A stretch of DNA of 64,000 nt from Perca fluviatilis (GCF_010015445.1 NC_053126.1:13360669-13424668), one strand, 5' to 3'; counted from the stretch's first letter, positions 16,078-29,738 are shown. Notes: generated from the letters alone by a model not told the origin. Numbers and translations: made by a program.

Positions 16078-16699
16078 CTGGAGGGGAGAGACAAGGAGAA
16101 ACACAGGAGTTTGTGAGAGAGCACAAAAATAAGCAAGAAACATACCTGGAGCCAACAGGAAAGCTTCCACTTCCTGTTACTTCCACCTCCTGCTTATGTT
16201 CTCAAAGGAGGATTTTAAAACCATTAAACCTAAATGGGTGCATTAAGAGATTAAAATCATTTGTCAAACACTTGTGTTGGAATCCCACTTTCTGTAAACT
16301 GGGGGACCCAAAAAAATCCTGACATTTTTGCATGAACACACAAGAACACATTTTCCACACACTGTCAACTTCTATCCCTTCGCCTTAATAAATAAATACT
16401 GTTTGATTTCTTGTCTTTCTATCATTTTTCTTTGGGTCTCTAAAAGATTCAGGGCAGACCCAGATGCCTCCTCCAGAATGCATATTTTACTGGGCCTGTC
16501 AATATCTTTGCGAAATAGCGCTCTCGCCAGCGGGCAGCAGTTATAAGTTTTAATAGCGGAAACTCTTAAACAGAGGTGCCTTAGCATGCAGAGGGACACC
16601 ACCTCAGTAAAATATAAAGTACAGAGGGATTTATAGTATGCAACTACAGACATCAGCTTTATTTATTATGTTCATGACATTGCTACATACAGGCAAACA

Positions 16700-17470
16700 T
16701 TTCCTATTAGTATTCAAGTAGTCCAATTGAGATCCTTTTCTTTTTCAGCAGACAGAAAATGAGGCTCATTACACACCACAAAAATTGACAACTTTGTGTT
16801 CTTAAAAAATGTGTTTTGAGCTGTGATTTGAAGGTGGGGAGAGAGTTTATTAATGGTTTGTGAAAGAGAGTTCCAGAGACGGGGGGCTGTACGGCTGTAG
16901 GCTCTAGACCCCATGGTTGCTAAGCGGGCAGGAGGTGTGTTGAGCATGTCGGACTAAGATCGACGGGTCCGGGAGGGTGTGTAGGTGTGAAGGAGGTCAG
17001 AAAAGTACGGAGATGCGAGGTTGTTGAGGGCATTGAAAGTCAGAAGGAAAATCTTATAGTCAATAGATATTTGATAGGGAGCCAGCGGAGTTGTGGAAGG
17101 ACAGCGGCGATGTGATCTATGGAGGGGGTTCTGGTGATGATCCAGGCAGCTGAGTTCTGGACCAGTTGGAGTTTATGGAGAAGCTTGTGAGGTAGACCAG
17201 AGAGCAGAGAGTTACAGTAATCTACTGCATATGGGAGGTGACCGGGGAATTGACAAGGATGGCGGTGCTGGTAGGTGTGAGAGATGGGGGGAGATAGTTG
17301 GTGGTACGCAGGTGGAAGTAAGCTGACCAAGTAAGATTATTGATGGATTGATTGATTAAAGGATAGTTTGCTGTCGAGGATGACACCTAGGCTCTTCACT
17401 TGGGGGGTGGGAGGAACTATGGAATTGTCGATTATAACTTGGCCAGAGTGGATTTACGCGTCCCGTAAAT
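16700..17470 (-). mobile_element. L2-type LINE 3' remnant
   Basis: Minus-strand translation gives [20 protein letters not shown], then [17 protein letters not shown], then [16 protein letters not shown], and further on RLATMGSRAYSRTAPRLWNS. These are the conserved C-terminal motifs of fish L2/CR1-like reverse transcriptases (usual form [29 protein letters not shown]). Stops and frameshifts separate the pieces. The right part (17340-17470) matches the usual upstream segment only at nucleotide level. Confidence 0.8.
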
Positions 17471-17479
17471 ACAATTTAA

Positions 17480-18275
17480 CGGCGCTGAGAAAACGGGGAT
17501 GGGGAACAACTGGATATACTCTCATCTTAACTAAATGCATGTTTGATGTCAACACTTATGTTAGGTTGGAGACCTGTTGGGCCACAGACTAAAGAAAATT
17601 ACACCACCTAAACTAGCCGTCAGTCCGACCGGCGGTGAGATGTTACTGTTCGTAATACTAGATTTGGTTTATCAAAGACGCTAGCAAAGCAACACAGTAC
17701 AGAAAATAAGCACAGCAGAAACGTAAGATAGGTCGGACCTCCATTTTTAATTATATATCTTTAAACATTATAGTTACGTCCGAAAATACAGAAATAAACA
17801 AGTTTGCTGATTTCAAATATCTCCGCAATTCACATAAACTGCCATTTGTCTAACTGGAAGTGATTGTTGTGTTAGCGCGAAGTTACGGTGATTTGGTCCA
17901 TTCCTTTAAGGTTGGCCCCAAGGTTGCACCAGCAGAAAAGATAGAGGGGAAAAGCAGCAGTTAGCAGGCTACAATTTTAGTAAGAATAATATGGTATACT
18001 GTATCAGCTTCACTGGCTCCAGCCGACATTATGTTTACTTGTTTGTTGTTTCCTCTGTCTCTCACTAGTTAGGTCTGCTTCAACTACTTGCTGAGTTATA
18101 AATGTGCATGGCTGGAAACTCAAAAATGTTGTCCGCTTTGCTGGCTGGATCGCTGTTGTATCACTGACAGGGGCATGACCCTTGTAGTGAGCCATGGGAT
18201 CTGGTTGGTTGATGTCTACTAAAAGCATCTAGTCTGGAGATAAGGCAGAAAAATGGTGAGGTGTTCCTTTAATTA
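17480..18275. repeat. Unclassified block, possibly one or two decayed MITEs
   Basis: Two places in the same orientation read like the end of a fish MITE: GGTGATTTGGTCCATTCCTTTAA (about 17889-17911) and GGTGAGGTGTTCCTTTAA (about 18256-18274). No matching left termini are visible. The block has no coding signal. Confidence 0.3.
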
Positions 18276-18469
18276 TGGTATCCGTTACATGGGGCTCAGG
18301 GTAAATAATGAAAAAGGACTCAGAGCCACATACGAGAGCACTGTGAAGCTCACCCTGCAGCTACCTCTTACAACAGGACACAAATGCAATTCAGACTGTA
18401 GTGGGTGATGATGCATGATTTTACATGACACAAGTATGCATGTGTATGCATTTTGTGAGGGTGTGCATG

Positions 18470-18476
<7 letters not shown>

Positions 18477-18560
<84 letters not shown>
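18477..18560. repeat. (GT)n microsatellite, 84 bp
   Basis: A pure GT run. It is followed 190 bp later by an (AC)n run in the opposite sense (18751-18817), so the pre-mRNA could fold back here. Confidence 0.97.
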
Positions 18561-18564
<4 letters not shown>

Positions 18565-18745
18565 GTGTTCTTGTGTGTATGTTCACCTGAAGATTTGAAA
18601 GGCTGAGAGCGCCCCTGTATGTAAAGTTCACAGGAGTTCACACAGCTAATTAATACTGAGCGGAGAGTGCTCGTTAATCATACAGCTCTATTTGTCACAC
18701 AAAACGCTCCTTGTCTGTCTGATGGTCTGTTCCAGTGGAGACCTC

Positions 18746-18750
<5 letters not shown>

Positions 18751-18817
<67 letters not shown>
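18751..18817. repeat. (CA)n microsatellite, 67 bp
   Basis: A pure CA run, the inverted partner of the GT run at 18477-18560. Confidence 0.97.
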
Positions 18818-18820
<3 letters not shown>

Positions 18821-19677
18821 TGCAACCTGGCCCTCTTCTAGCTCACCCATTTTCTTTCTTTCATCTCATCTATTTCTCTTTCAATTCCCTCTTGCTCTGT
18901 CTTTCTTTTCTTCTACTCTTCCTGTCTTTTATCACTTTGGTGCTCTCTTTGGTCTTTGTTTAGCACACTTCCAATCCCCCTGTGCCTGAGAGTGCAGGCA
19001 AATATTTGACAAGAACATGCACACACACATAGACACACACACACCTCGTTTCAACACAAGATAATTGATGTTAACACTGTTAAGGTTCTTTGGCTTTGCT
19101 CCAAAGGAAAACGTGGGTTACATTACAAGGTGTTTTATATCCACAATTCTGAGCATCATTAAGCTAAACATATCCATCTTTCAAAACTGATTTAATTTTG
19201 GAATTTCCTTCTAGAACCAATAACTAATTGCTTATACAGTGCAAAATTGGATATATGTCAGAAATAGTCAAGGAAATTAACTTGATACTTTATACTATAC
19301 TTATACAATAGATTACAATTAAAATACCTCTATACTCCATTTTATTTTATGATAGTACATTTTCAGTTTGTTTATATACCCCTAGGGCCACAGAGTCAAT
19401 AACTCCTAGCTGTGTCTAAATAGTGTGTGATGGGCCAGTAGAAGGGGTGTTTTTTTTTCTTTTAAGCTGTACAGTAGTCCAGACATTAGCAATGACATCA
19501 GCGTTGTATATACTATATACCACACTATATAGTGTATATAACAATGGGCTGTCTGGGACTGGGGGCCCTGCAAAGTTAGCTAGACTTATTATCACCAAAT
19601 TAGGACTGATACACCCCTGGAAGCTGTCTTAGAGTAGGTGGGAGTGATAGAGCGAGAGTGTATCCTTTACTTTACTT

Positions 19678-19680
<3 letters not shown>

Positions 19681-19740
<60 letters not shown>

Positions 19741-19744
19741 TGTG

Positions 19745-19780
<36 letters not shown>
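19681..19780. repeat. (GT)n microsatellite, 100 bp, interrupted
   Basis: A GT run broken by GGTGTTG near 19740. Confidence 0.96.
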
Positions 19781-19784
<4 letters not shown>

Positions 19785-20499
19785 ATGGCATGCTCCACAA
19801 GTGTAACCTAGATGATTTTATGCCGGTGTGGACACAGTATTATCTAAAAGTGGGCATTTGTCTGAGAGAATGTGTGTTTTCAGTGTTTTGAATATGTGTC
19901 TGTGTCTGTGTTTGATAAGAGTTTGAGTGGGGGGGGGGGGTACTGGAAAAATACAGCCTGGCTCTGCTAAGGTTTCTGTGTTCCTTCAAACTCCAGAGAT
20001 GTCTAGAGTGAAGGCTTTGACGACTGTGGTTAGGCAGAAGAGAGGGACCTGACATCTGGTGCAGACTGAGGGAATGTATGAGTGGGACAAAGAGAGGAAA
20101 AGGGAGGGAAAAGGGGAGTGGTAGGACAAAATGAACGGGAGAGGCAGTGTAATAGATGAAGTTTAGATTAAAGGTTCTTTTTTTTTTATAGCGACGCAAC
20201 AACAAGCGCTTAGTATTTTTCTGACTTTGGAATTTGCTTCGCCCATCTGCATGGTATTTTGGTGGCCAGTGCATGGTGCGCTGGTGAGAGGAGAAGCACA
20301 AACAGATAGTAAGCTCATTTAAATGAGGCAGTACAAAGTAATTTGTTGGAATTTTGGGACAAAATTGCCACTTCGGCAATTTTGTCAATAACAGCGAATT
20401 AAATATTTAGAGCAAATGTGCAGAAATTGAAACAACTTTCAACATTACTAAAATACCAGTTCCACAGGTTACACATCATTGATTCCATGAATTAATCTA

Positions 20500-20682
<183 letters not shown>

Positions 20683-20689
20683 TTACTGA

Positions 20690-20769
20690 CACACACGCAC
20701 ACACACACACAAACGTACGCACACAGACACGCACGCGCGCGCGCACACACACACACTCACACACACACA
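20690..20769. repeat. Mixed (CA)n/(CG)n tract
   Basis: CA repeats surround a GCACGCGCGCGCGC core (about 20730-20743). Alternating purine-pyrimidine of this kind is prone to Z-DNA. Confidence 0.9.
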
Positions 20770-21709
20770 AGAATTTGTTATGCAGAAGGGCAGCATGATG
20801 GGAAAGACAGGGCAGCCATCACCACTATATCAACTCTTTCAACTAGTAGCATATCCAAAGAGACAGGCCTGAGAAAATTCTGAACTCTGAAAACTGGATG
20901 ACCCCAACACACACACACATATGTACAAAATGCATGCACCTGAATGTGTGCACAACTGATTTCTTCATCATCTTCCACATCCAAACAAACACCCACTATA
21001 TTCAGTTAAAACCATCATAACGAACAAACATATGCCAATAAGATCAAGAGCGTTTTAGTCCAACAAACCCAGCAGTTGTGTTCATTATCAGGCTCAAAAA
21101 CATAAATTCAACAGGTTTTTTTTTGGTTTTTTTTGACAGTGACATCATAACTACTTATCTATTACTACTGGTGTTTAGACTGAACTTTGTTAAATGTAAG
21201 TGCCAAACATAAAAGCTTATTATCATCAAATTGCAAAGCTTCAGCCACTGGCTCTGCATCTTGACATCTTATTAGTACTGCACATAGGCTGGAATACGAC
21301 TCTGTGTTGTTTCAACACATGATCAAAGCCAGTATCTCTGAGTGTATCTTTTGAAAGAGGAGCTGAGAAAACATACAAAATGATGGCTGTGCCTAAGCAC
21401 TTAATTTCTGTTTCAGTCTGGCAGGGAAAGCGCCTGTTAGACTGTTCCTAATCGGGCCATTTAAATGCATGAAGCCTCAGCAGATTAAAGTTCCACTGCT
21501 GAGATGTGTTCGGACAAGAGAAAACTCTGTATCCTTCCTCTCCTCCTCTCTGCCCCTCTCTCACCTTCAGGGTATATTTATCTATCTAATCAGTCGCATA
21601 CCACCCGTCTTATAGAAAATATAGAAAAAAAACAATAAGAGGGTCAGGCATATAACAGACATATAAGACCTGTTGAGTGAATGTGGGGCAAGTTTGAGCC
21701 CGTTCTTGA

Positions 21710-21710
<1 letters not shown>

Positions 21711-21794
<84 letters not shown>

Positions 21795-21807
21795 GTTGTG
21801 TGTGTGT
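21711..21807. repeat. (TG)n microsatellite, about 97 bp
   Basis: A long TG run with a TTGTTG break near 21793. Confidence 0.96.
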
Positions 21808-22669
21808 TTGCACCGGTGTGTCTACATCTGAGTATACAGTATATTGCCTATGAAAACACACAGGTTTGTACAAAATAATGTGTAGGTGTTGAGGATGTCT
21901 GTGCTTTACAATACACAGCTTACACAGCCAAACACACCTATTGCTGAACACTACCGGCATAAAAGTGTTCCTTCCCGGTAAAAGGAACTGCAGGTCAACA
22001 GATGTTGGGGAGATCTGAGGATGTTATTGAGTGGTTTGGAAGTGAGTGGAGCTTGCTGGTATTTGTTTATGTGACACTGAATAAAAAGCAGACTTAAGTA
22101 GGTGGATTTGGGCCAAATACACCCACAGGTAGGCCCTGTGCGATGCAGCTGGTCAGTGACTCACTCACACTCGTGTTCAAAAAACACACTTTCTCTTTGA
22201 AGTGCAAAAGCCTGGGCTAAAAGATGCACAGACACACTTTAGGTACTCTACAACCTCCATATATGCATGTGGTTCTATGCGTGCAACCCATACACGCAGT
22301 TGTGCATTTCACACACTTGTAAGTACAACAACATACAGTATTTAAGCACAGGCATTTTCAATGAAAACACGCATAGTGGCACTCTCATATGACACACAAA
22401 CTCACCCGCTTTGATGGTGATTAGTCAGGGCAACATCTGTGTGTGCCCTCAACTCTCCTCACATCTGTGACCACCTGCGCTCAGCATGGAGTCTGTTAAT
22501 TCAGGGAGCTGGTCACGTATAACTAATAATGTGCAGTCTATGAAAAAAATGACCTTAGCAAAAATGAAAAATCATCAGGGAAGACCAATTCAACATAGAA
22601 ATAGAGTAAAAATACCAAGGGAGTATTGGCACATACGTGAATTATGTTAAAATGATTTCTTCTTGGGGC

Positions 22670-22856
22670 GACCTCTAGCTCACCCAGTAAGAGCGTGCGC
22701 CCCATGTAGGCTGAGGCTTTCGCAGAGGCCGGGGTTCCAATCCGACCTGCGGCCCTTTGCTGCGTGTCATCCCCCATCTCTCTCCCACCTTTCCTGTCTA
22801 TCCACTGTCTCTATGTAATAAAGGGGAAAAAAGCCCCCCAAAAAAATCTTTAAAAA
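22670..22856 (+). repeat. tRNA-derived SINE
   Basis: A-box-like TAGCTCACCCAGTAAGAGCG, then B-box GGGTTCCAATCCGACC, then CCTTTGCTGCGTGTCATCCC and a CTCTCTCCCACCTTTCCTGTC tail ending in AAAAAAATCTTTAAAAAAG. It shares head and tail with the copy at 25170. Confidence 0.85.
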
Positions 22857-22935
22857 AGATATCTTCTTTGGGACAAGATATATATTTCAATGCCATCTAA
22901 CTCAAGATAGGTTGTGCTTCGGTATGAGCTCTTTC

Positions 22936-22983
22936 TTGGTGGTGGTGGTGGTGATGATGATGATGCTGTTGATGATGATGCAT
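22936..22983. repeat. (GGT)n-(GAT)n compound trinucleotide repeat
   Basis: Five to six GGT units change into GAT units with one GCT/GTT interruption. Confidence 0.9.
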
Positions 22984-24897
22984 CACGCAGCTAAGTAGGA
23001 TGCTCGAGCCTGAGACGCACAGTCATGGCGAGAGGATCAAAGGCAAGCAAACCTGCGGTTAGGTAATTACCCTTGACCACCTCTCTCTTTCCATGCCCTG
23101 CCTCTCGCTGAATGCATCGCTGAGCTCAACAAAGACACTTATGCAGGTAATTACTTCCCCTCGTCTCTACCTGTCTCTCTTTCCCTTTCTTCATCCCCAA
23201 CTTCCTCCCTGTCTGTTCTCGATCACTTTTTCTCTTCCTCTCCCCTCTCAATTACCTCTTTCTTCCCTCAAATTCTCTCGCTGCCCCACCTATTTCTCTC
23301 ATCTCTCGGTCTATCGCCCCCTCCCTGCCTGTCCCAGATGAAGTGATTAATCGTGTCCTTTCTGCTACCTGTAGCCCCTCTGACCTTATGTAAAGGCAGA
23401 GCACCCCACCCCTCCCCCCACCCAACAATGGAGCTGCTGTTCTGACAGAGACAGACAGAAAGAGAGAAAGAGACAGAGGGACCCTGCAGACTCTGAGGGG
23501 GCTAGGAAGTTCACCTCCACCCTAGGGAGGGAGACAAGGCTTGTGTTATGGTTGAGATATGTGGAGATACTTCCCCTACATGCAAGAACACTAAAAAAAT
23601 GCAAAAATGCATCCATGTAAATGCCAATTGTTTTAATGCTATCCTTGCTGACATCGTTTTGAGCTTATTTGAAATTCTTACAATCTGCCCCCCTGTGTAC
23701 ACACACCCTGTCCAGATGACATCACATGATGATGTGTAGTGCATTGCCCGTTACGTATATGTGTCTGTTTGTAGCGCAGGAAATTATGACACTTTCATGG
23801 CAGTGATGAGGCCAAAAGATGCAGTCATGGGTAGAGTTAACATCAAAATGGATATTTTAGAGAGAGAAGAGAAACCTTTATGTAGCGCCGTGAATTGCAT
23901 TCTGCTTATGAAACATTGCTTTTTGTAGTCAGATTAACCAAGCCACACGAAAACGTAGCTGCCACGTCAGGTTGCAAGCTTTACAAGCATATATGTGTGT
24001 TTGTGCGAGAATGAATGGAAAAGCTTATGTGTGACTTCACTCTCTCTTACACACATGCACACAACAACGCAGCAACAGCCTATTATTGTTCTCAAACACC
24101 CATAAAAATGTGGTTAGCTTGGGGGATTTCAGTCATTAATGAAATAAAATCAGGCCTGCTTGTTGTAGCTTGATTGCTTGTTGTTCTTCCGAGTTGGCGT
24201 TGGCTACCTTTCTTGCTCACCTAATCTCTTCTACATCACAGCTGTTTATTTGTTCGGCAGCAGACGTCTTATTTCTTACACTACTACCTCAACACACAGC
24301 ACCACCATTATTCCATTAACACCAAGGGGATCTTTAACAGCATGTCTTTGTGTTACATAATGGGCCGCAGCATTTTGAGTTACACAAGCCCTTAATAGGG
24401 AACCAATCCAGAATGTTCACTCGTCTGTGGGAAGACATTTTACAATAACCAAAACAATCAACAATTGCACCGCATACGGGAACTTCCCAGCTCTCCAAGT
24501 TGTGCTTGGCAGCGATGTGCCACTGGTTTGGCTGGCATAGCGTTAATGCCATAAGTGCTTGAAGGATTAATTTTCACTACCACAGTTGATAGTAATTCAG
24601 ATTGCTGATTGTGGCAAATCAGAACAATAGTCTTTGTTTTGCAAGCCTCCAAAATTCCATGATACAAGTACTGTCCTGAGGACACCAAATGTACCCTTGA
24701 ATTTGTATAATAAATGTATGTGTAAGTTTTATATGCTAACAAAGGCAACAGAATAACATGGTGATCTTTACCTGGAAGGCCAAAGTTTAATAAAAAACTG
24801 ACACCAAAACAGCTGCCTGACTCTGATCTCCCTGTAGATGCAGTAGAGCAACAACAGTCCCTACAGGGATCAACTGTACATCATATGAGGTTACAAT

Positions 24898-25413
24898 TAG
24901 GGCTGCGACTAACGATTACTTTCATTGTAGATAGATCTGTCGATTATTTTCTTGATTAATTGATTACTTGTTTGGTCTGTAAAATGTCCAAGCCCAAGAC
25001 AGCGTCCTCAAATTTCTTTAAAGATATTCAGTTTACTGTCATACAGGAGTGAAGAAACTCTAAAAGTTAAATTATAAAACATTTAATAAGCTGGAATTAG
25101 AGATTTGTTTAGACTATTTTTCATTAAAAAAAATGACTCAAACCAATTAATCAATTATCAAAATAGTTGGCATATGGGGCATGATTAGCTCACCCGGTTG
25201 AGTGTGCGCCCCATGTACCAAGGCTCAGTCCTTACCGCAGCGGCCTGGGTTCAAGTCTAACCTCTGACCCTTTGCTGCATATCATTCCCCCTCACTTTGC
25301 TCCCTTTCCTGTCTTCAGCTATCTTCTCAAATAAAACCCCCAAAAAATAATCTTTAAAAAGTTGTCGATTAATTTAATAGTTGACAAATAATCGATTCAT
25401 CCCTGCAGCTCTA
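24898..25413 (+). mobile_element. hAT-like MITE interrupted by a SINE
   Basis: The left end TAGGGCTGCGACTAACGATTA and right end (complement TAGAGCTGCAGGGATGAATCGATTA) are inverted-repeat termini of a common fish element. The flanks GTTACAAT (24890-24897) and GATACAAT (25414-25421) match in 7 of 8 bases, the target-duplication length of hAT transposons. The body is split at 25170-25359 by a SINE. There is no transposase. Confidence 0.8.
25170..25359 (+). repeat. tRNA-derived SINE nested in hAT-like element
   Basis: A-box-like TTAGCTCACCCGGTTGAG, B-box GGGTTCAAGTCTAACC, CCTTTGCTGCATATCATTCCC tail and terminal AATAATCTTTAAAA. It is flanked by a short direct repeat AGTTG (25165-25169 and 25360-25364) and splits the element around it, so it is the younger insertion. 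Confidence 0.85.
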
Positions 25414-26369
25414 GATACAATCTGTCAAAGGGCAGAATCATATTCAAATATTCACCTGTAAAAGGTAAAAAGGTGCCATCTCTTATTTACATGATCATCT
25501 TTTAAACATCATGCACATCTTAGATGGCAATGTAATAATGAGTAAGCCATGAGATGGAATTGTGGTTGATCTTATGCTTTTCGGGAGTCCTGCCATGTGG
25601 GGCACCCCAACACCTGAGTGACTTGGTAATGTTTAACAGAATCTATGCTGCATACTTACTGTAGTCTACCTAGAAAGCTCTTGGAGGACTGCACTGTGCA
25701 CATTCTCAACAACTTGAACTAAAGTGGCAGGTTGCTATGAAAAACACATACAACATTACTGCTTTTTGTTTGGCTGCCAGGTGAAGAGTTGTGATTAGTC
25801 AGCATAGTGTGTTAAGCACAAGCAAACTCACAAAAAAAGCATGAAAACATAAATTAGGTTTTCACTGACGATGGAGGTTAACAGAATTGTTTACTAGCCT
25901 GTTGTGTGACTCATTATGGGTATATCACAGTGAGATGGAAAACAGCTTTATGATGCTGACTAAGTGGTGTACAGTTTAATGTCCAGAGTTTAAAGTTGAG
26001 CACAACCAGCCAATTACTCACACGGAACAATCAACTCACCCCACTGAGCTCTGATAGTGTGGACACAATTACTGTACATTTACCTTTTAAAACTATGGAA
26101 TGACATAAACTGGTATGCACATTTATACACTGATGCACTCACATGCAGAAACGCACAGCACTGACAATAGGCAGTAGTATGACAGTGAGTAAGAGAGAGA
26201 AAACGGGAGAGATGAGGGAGATATAATTATACAGCAATGAAACAGTCAGGAAGGATATTTATGACTTGGAAGCTCTTGGCACGTACCCTGTCTCTCCCTA
26301 GAGACCTAGCGAAAAATGGAGGGACCAGAGCCATGCTGCCAGCTGCTGCCCATTTCTTCACATCGGCCT

Positions 26370-27187
26370 CCAAACTCCAAGAGCAGTATGTGTTGTCTCT
26401 TACTTAATCACGACACACAACAAAGATCGTCTCTGACCACCAAATCAAAACTAGAGTCTACTTTAAAAACTTCACCAGTACCAGTACCAGTCAAGCTCCA
26501 TAACATTTTTAATTTTTAAGATTAATGAAGGACAATCTATGTTGGAAGTGTATGAATGTCACAGGATCCTACCTCCATCTTTTGTGGGATTGCCCGCTGT
26601 TTTTTCCTTTTTGGAAAAAAATCATAAAAACTATTGCCGATTGGTTAGCCACACCACTGCCAGAGTCTCCCGAGCTGTGTCTGCTTGGAGACAGGTCCCT
26701 TTTGCCGCCAGAGATTTCTAAAGCAGAGTCCGCTCTGACACTAGCTGGGTTTATCACTGCAGTACGAATCATTCTTAGACACTGGAAAAGCCAAATAAAG
26801 CTTAGGTAGTTTTATAGACTGGCTGAAGTTAATGACGGACACAGCCTCATTTGAGGATCTTATTGCAAGACTGAATGATCGTAGGGGTAAATTCTACCAG
26901 GTCTGGTCGCGTTTCCTGCATTTTATTCAATTTGAACTGACCAGTGCCCCATAATTAATATTATTATCAAGCCTAATTCGATCTCAGCCAACACCTCCAT
27001 ATCATTTTTATTTATTTATTTATGTTTTCTTCCTATTTTATTGATTATTTAGGGGTATATGTTTTAATTGTGATTTTTTTGTTGCCCAGATTGCTGTATA
27101 GTGTTTGTTTAGTGCTGTTATATATGTTGTTAAATGTGGTGTGTTTCTCACATGGAAAAACAATAAAAACTTGAATTACAAAAAAAA
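26370..27187 (+). mobile_element. L1-type LINE 3' end (ORF2 C-terminus and 3' UTR)
   Basis: Frame pieces read HQIKTRVYFKNFT, VKLHNIF, then NLCWKCMNVTGSYLHLLWDC (CxxC...H zinc-knuckle-like end of L1 ORF2), ESPELCLLGDRSLLPPEISK, ITAVRIILRHWKS and FIDWLKLMTDTASFEDL in another frame, ending at TAA near 26954. A 3' UTR with AATAAAAAC and a short poly-A at about 27178-27187 closes it. Frameshifts and 5' truncation make it inactive; 5' limit uncertain. Confidence 0.85.
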
Positions 27188-29703
27188 CTTCAGTGGTGAT
27201 ATTGAACAAAAGGAGTGGAAGATACTTCATAAAACAACAGCTACAGAATGATTTCAGCAGGTGCCAAATGAAGACAACATGTATTTCATTTTTTCAGAAC
27301 TGTTATTCTGAATTGTAATTTCTGTTAATATGCATTGATATATCTTGTGACTAACAGACAAGTTAATTATGGTTTATGGCCGTAGCTTGTGTCTGTACCA
27401 TATTTTCCTGTCCCCTTTGGTGCAGATATATAAAAAAAAAAAACTATAGCACACTGTTGAATATTTCTCCTCTGCTCCTCCTTTAAAGTATGCTAGGTTC
27501 AGCTTATTTTGAATGCCTTTACAAGGTCCAACTATTTGTCTGGGCTGATGTGAACTGGCCTATATTGAGTATACAGGCAACCATGCAATACAGAGGGGGT
27601 GCTGGAGGTTTACAGGTGGGCATAACAGTTGACTGCTGGTGGCAATGACCACTTAGAGATGGTCAACAATGTGGGAGGAGAGAGGAGGCCAAGGCCAGGC
27701 GAGGAGAAAGAGAACCCTCATTTCTCCAAAACTCAACTGGCTTTTTCCCCATCTGCCCTTGGCTTCAGTCCTCGGGGCGTATGATAAACATCTTAAGCTC
27801 CAAAACACACTTAGTGTTCTTTTACTTTGCAATGGGCCATTGAAGACTGAAAATATGTGAAGTCCTTAATAGAATATAAGAGTGCTTCGGACTGATATTC
27901 CTGTCTCTAATCTAAGGTTTAATGGCGCTAACGTTCGCCAACGTGGAGGTCTAAAGAGGTCTAGTTAGAGTAAGCTGTGTGATTAAATGTTGGAAGTTGT
28001 ATTTAAAACCAACAGAGGGCAGGGGAGCACACTGTGTTAAACCCACACACCTGGTGGGTTTATAAAGCGTGTAAACCTGGATGCACGTGTGTCTCACTAT
28101 GTGTGCAGTGCAGTACCAGAGCACCGGAGGGCCAGTGCTGGTGATCTGTGTGACCTGTACACTGCTGCTAAAACACGCTGAAGGAAACAGTGCCATTTAT
28201 ATGCACTGCAGCGATCAGACCACCTGAGAGAAAGAGAAGAAGTCTGATCTTTCATTTCAAATTCAGTCGCAGTGGAGAGGTGTGTATTTTTTCTTAGGTT
28301 TGTCTATGTTCAATTTCTGCCAGACATGTTACACATGACACATGGATAATTAAAAGAAAAGTGCCGCATCTACTTGTCTAGTCTGTATTTTAAGCGTTCA
28401 TACCATGATTAGATGCAACATATTCTAACCTTGCAAAAGCCTTACTACACCTCACAAGCTCGTTTTTTTGCTTTTTAGATGTCTAGAGAACTGATTCCGC
28501 CTGGTCAAATGCATAATGGACCAGTCAGCAAACTATGGGGAGAGTTTAGCTGATGATGTGACAAACCACGTTTATAAACTCCCACGCCTCATTAAAACCT
28601 ACAGTAGCTGATGTTGATATGAAATGAAGCACATTTCTGCAATTCCATGGCCCGTTTCTCATCTCAAATGTATTCACAAACTGAAGATTTCGGCGAATAG
28701 TCTAGAAATTCCCAGAACAGCAGTCATCTTTTTTCCAGTTTAAAAATCATGCTCAAAAGGTCATTGACAAATGAGCAAGTGGTGCACTCTTCCAATTAAA
28801 TGTAGGAGGATGAAGCGGAGGAGAGAGTTGTCAGATCGTGTCGTGCCACTTTGAGATTCCCTAAATGTAGCCAATAGCTGACTAGCAGAGTCCGAGATGT
28901 GAGATGACCAAATTAACAAATAAATCCAGGAGCCTGGGTTGCTGTGGTGGTGACTGCTCCGTGGTAATCACTTGCTAATGCTGTATCAAAGGGAGTTAGT
29001 GCAACTTCACAACTGCAACTAAAATAAACAATGATTCAAACAAACATAAGCAAAACCAGAGAAAAGGGAAATACTGATACAGTAGCTTCCCTGAAACCTT
29101 TGAGCCTAATTAAAGCAGTAGTCCTTAAGATAAAATATTAGACTGAACTACCACTGAACTGACACCTTGGACTTTGCTACTCTGCCAATGCCACAGTTCT
29201 CATACTCATGAGTACTGGGCATGGTACTAGAGCATCACACTGCTGTGTCGCTGGCATGGCAATGGGATGGCCTGAAGGGACTGCTTTAGAAGAAGGAGAG
29301 AAATAGAAAGAGAGATATTTCACTGAGAGGAGCGCAGTGTTGTTGAGAAGCAGCCAGCTGATGTAGTGAATACCAGACAGCTGAGGCCCTCTACCAGACC
29401 GAGCTTAATAAACACCTTGTTCCCATTCACTTCTACAACAACAAACACACAAACATACACATACGTACTCGCTCACATATACAAGCCTTAAAAATTAAAA
29501 ATAAAACACATTTTACAACTATTTCCAACAGTTTTTACAATCTCATTCTTCTGCTGTGACTACTGCTTGGAACATACCCATTCAACAGACACACACGTAC
29601 ACACATTCAAGTTGGCATCAGGGAGGTGAGAGGCAGAGTTGCATGGCAGTGGAAGAAAGGACCAGCCCGAGGAGGAAGAGAGTAAGAAAAGAGAGAGAGA
29701 GAG

Positions 29704-29738
<35 letters not shown>
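29704..29738. repeat. Poly-A tract in a GA-rich block
   Basis: 35 adenines with (GA)n on both sides (29691-29770). Confidence 0.95.

Noticed and set aside
26316..26519. Separate small gene before the L1 fragment
   Set aside because: Its end reads VKLHNIF, which is part of L1 ORF2. It is a frameshifted piece of the same LINE.
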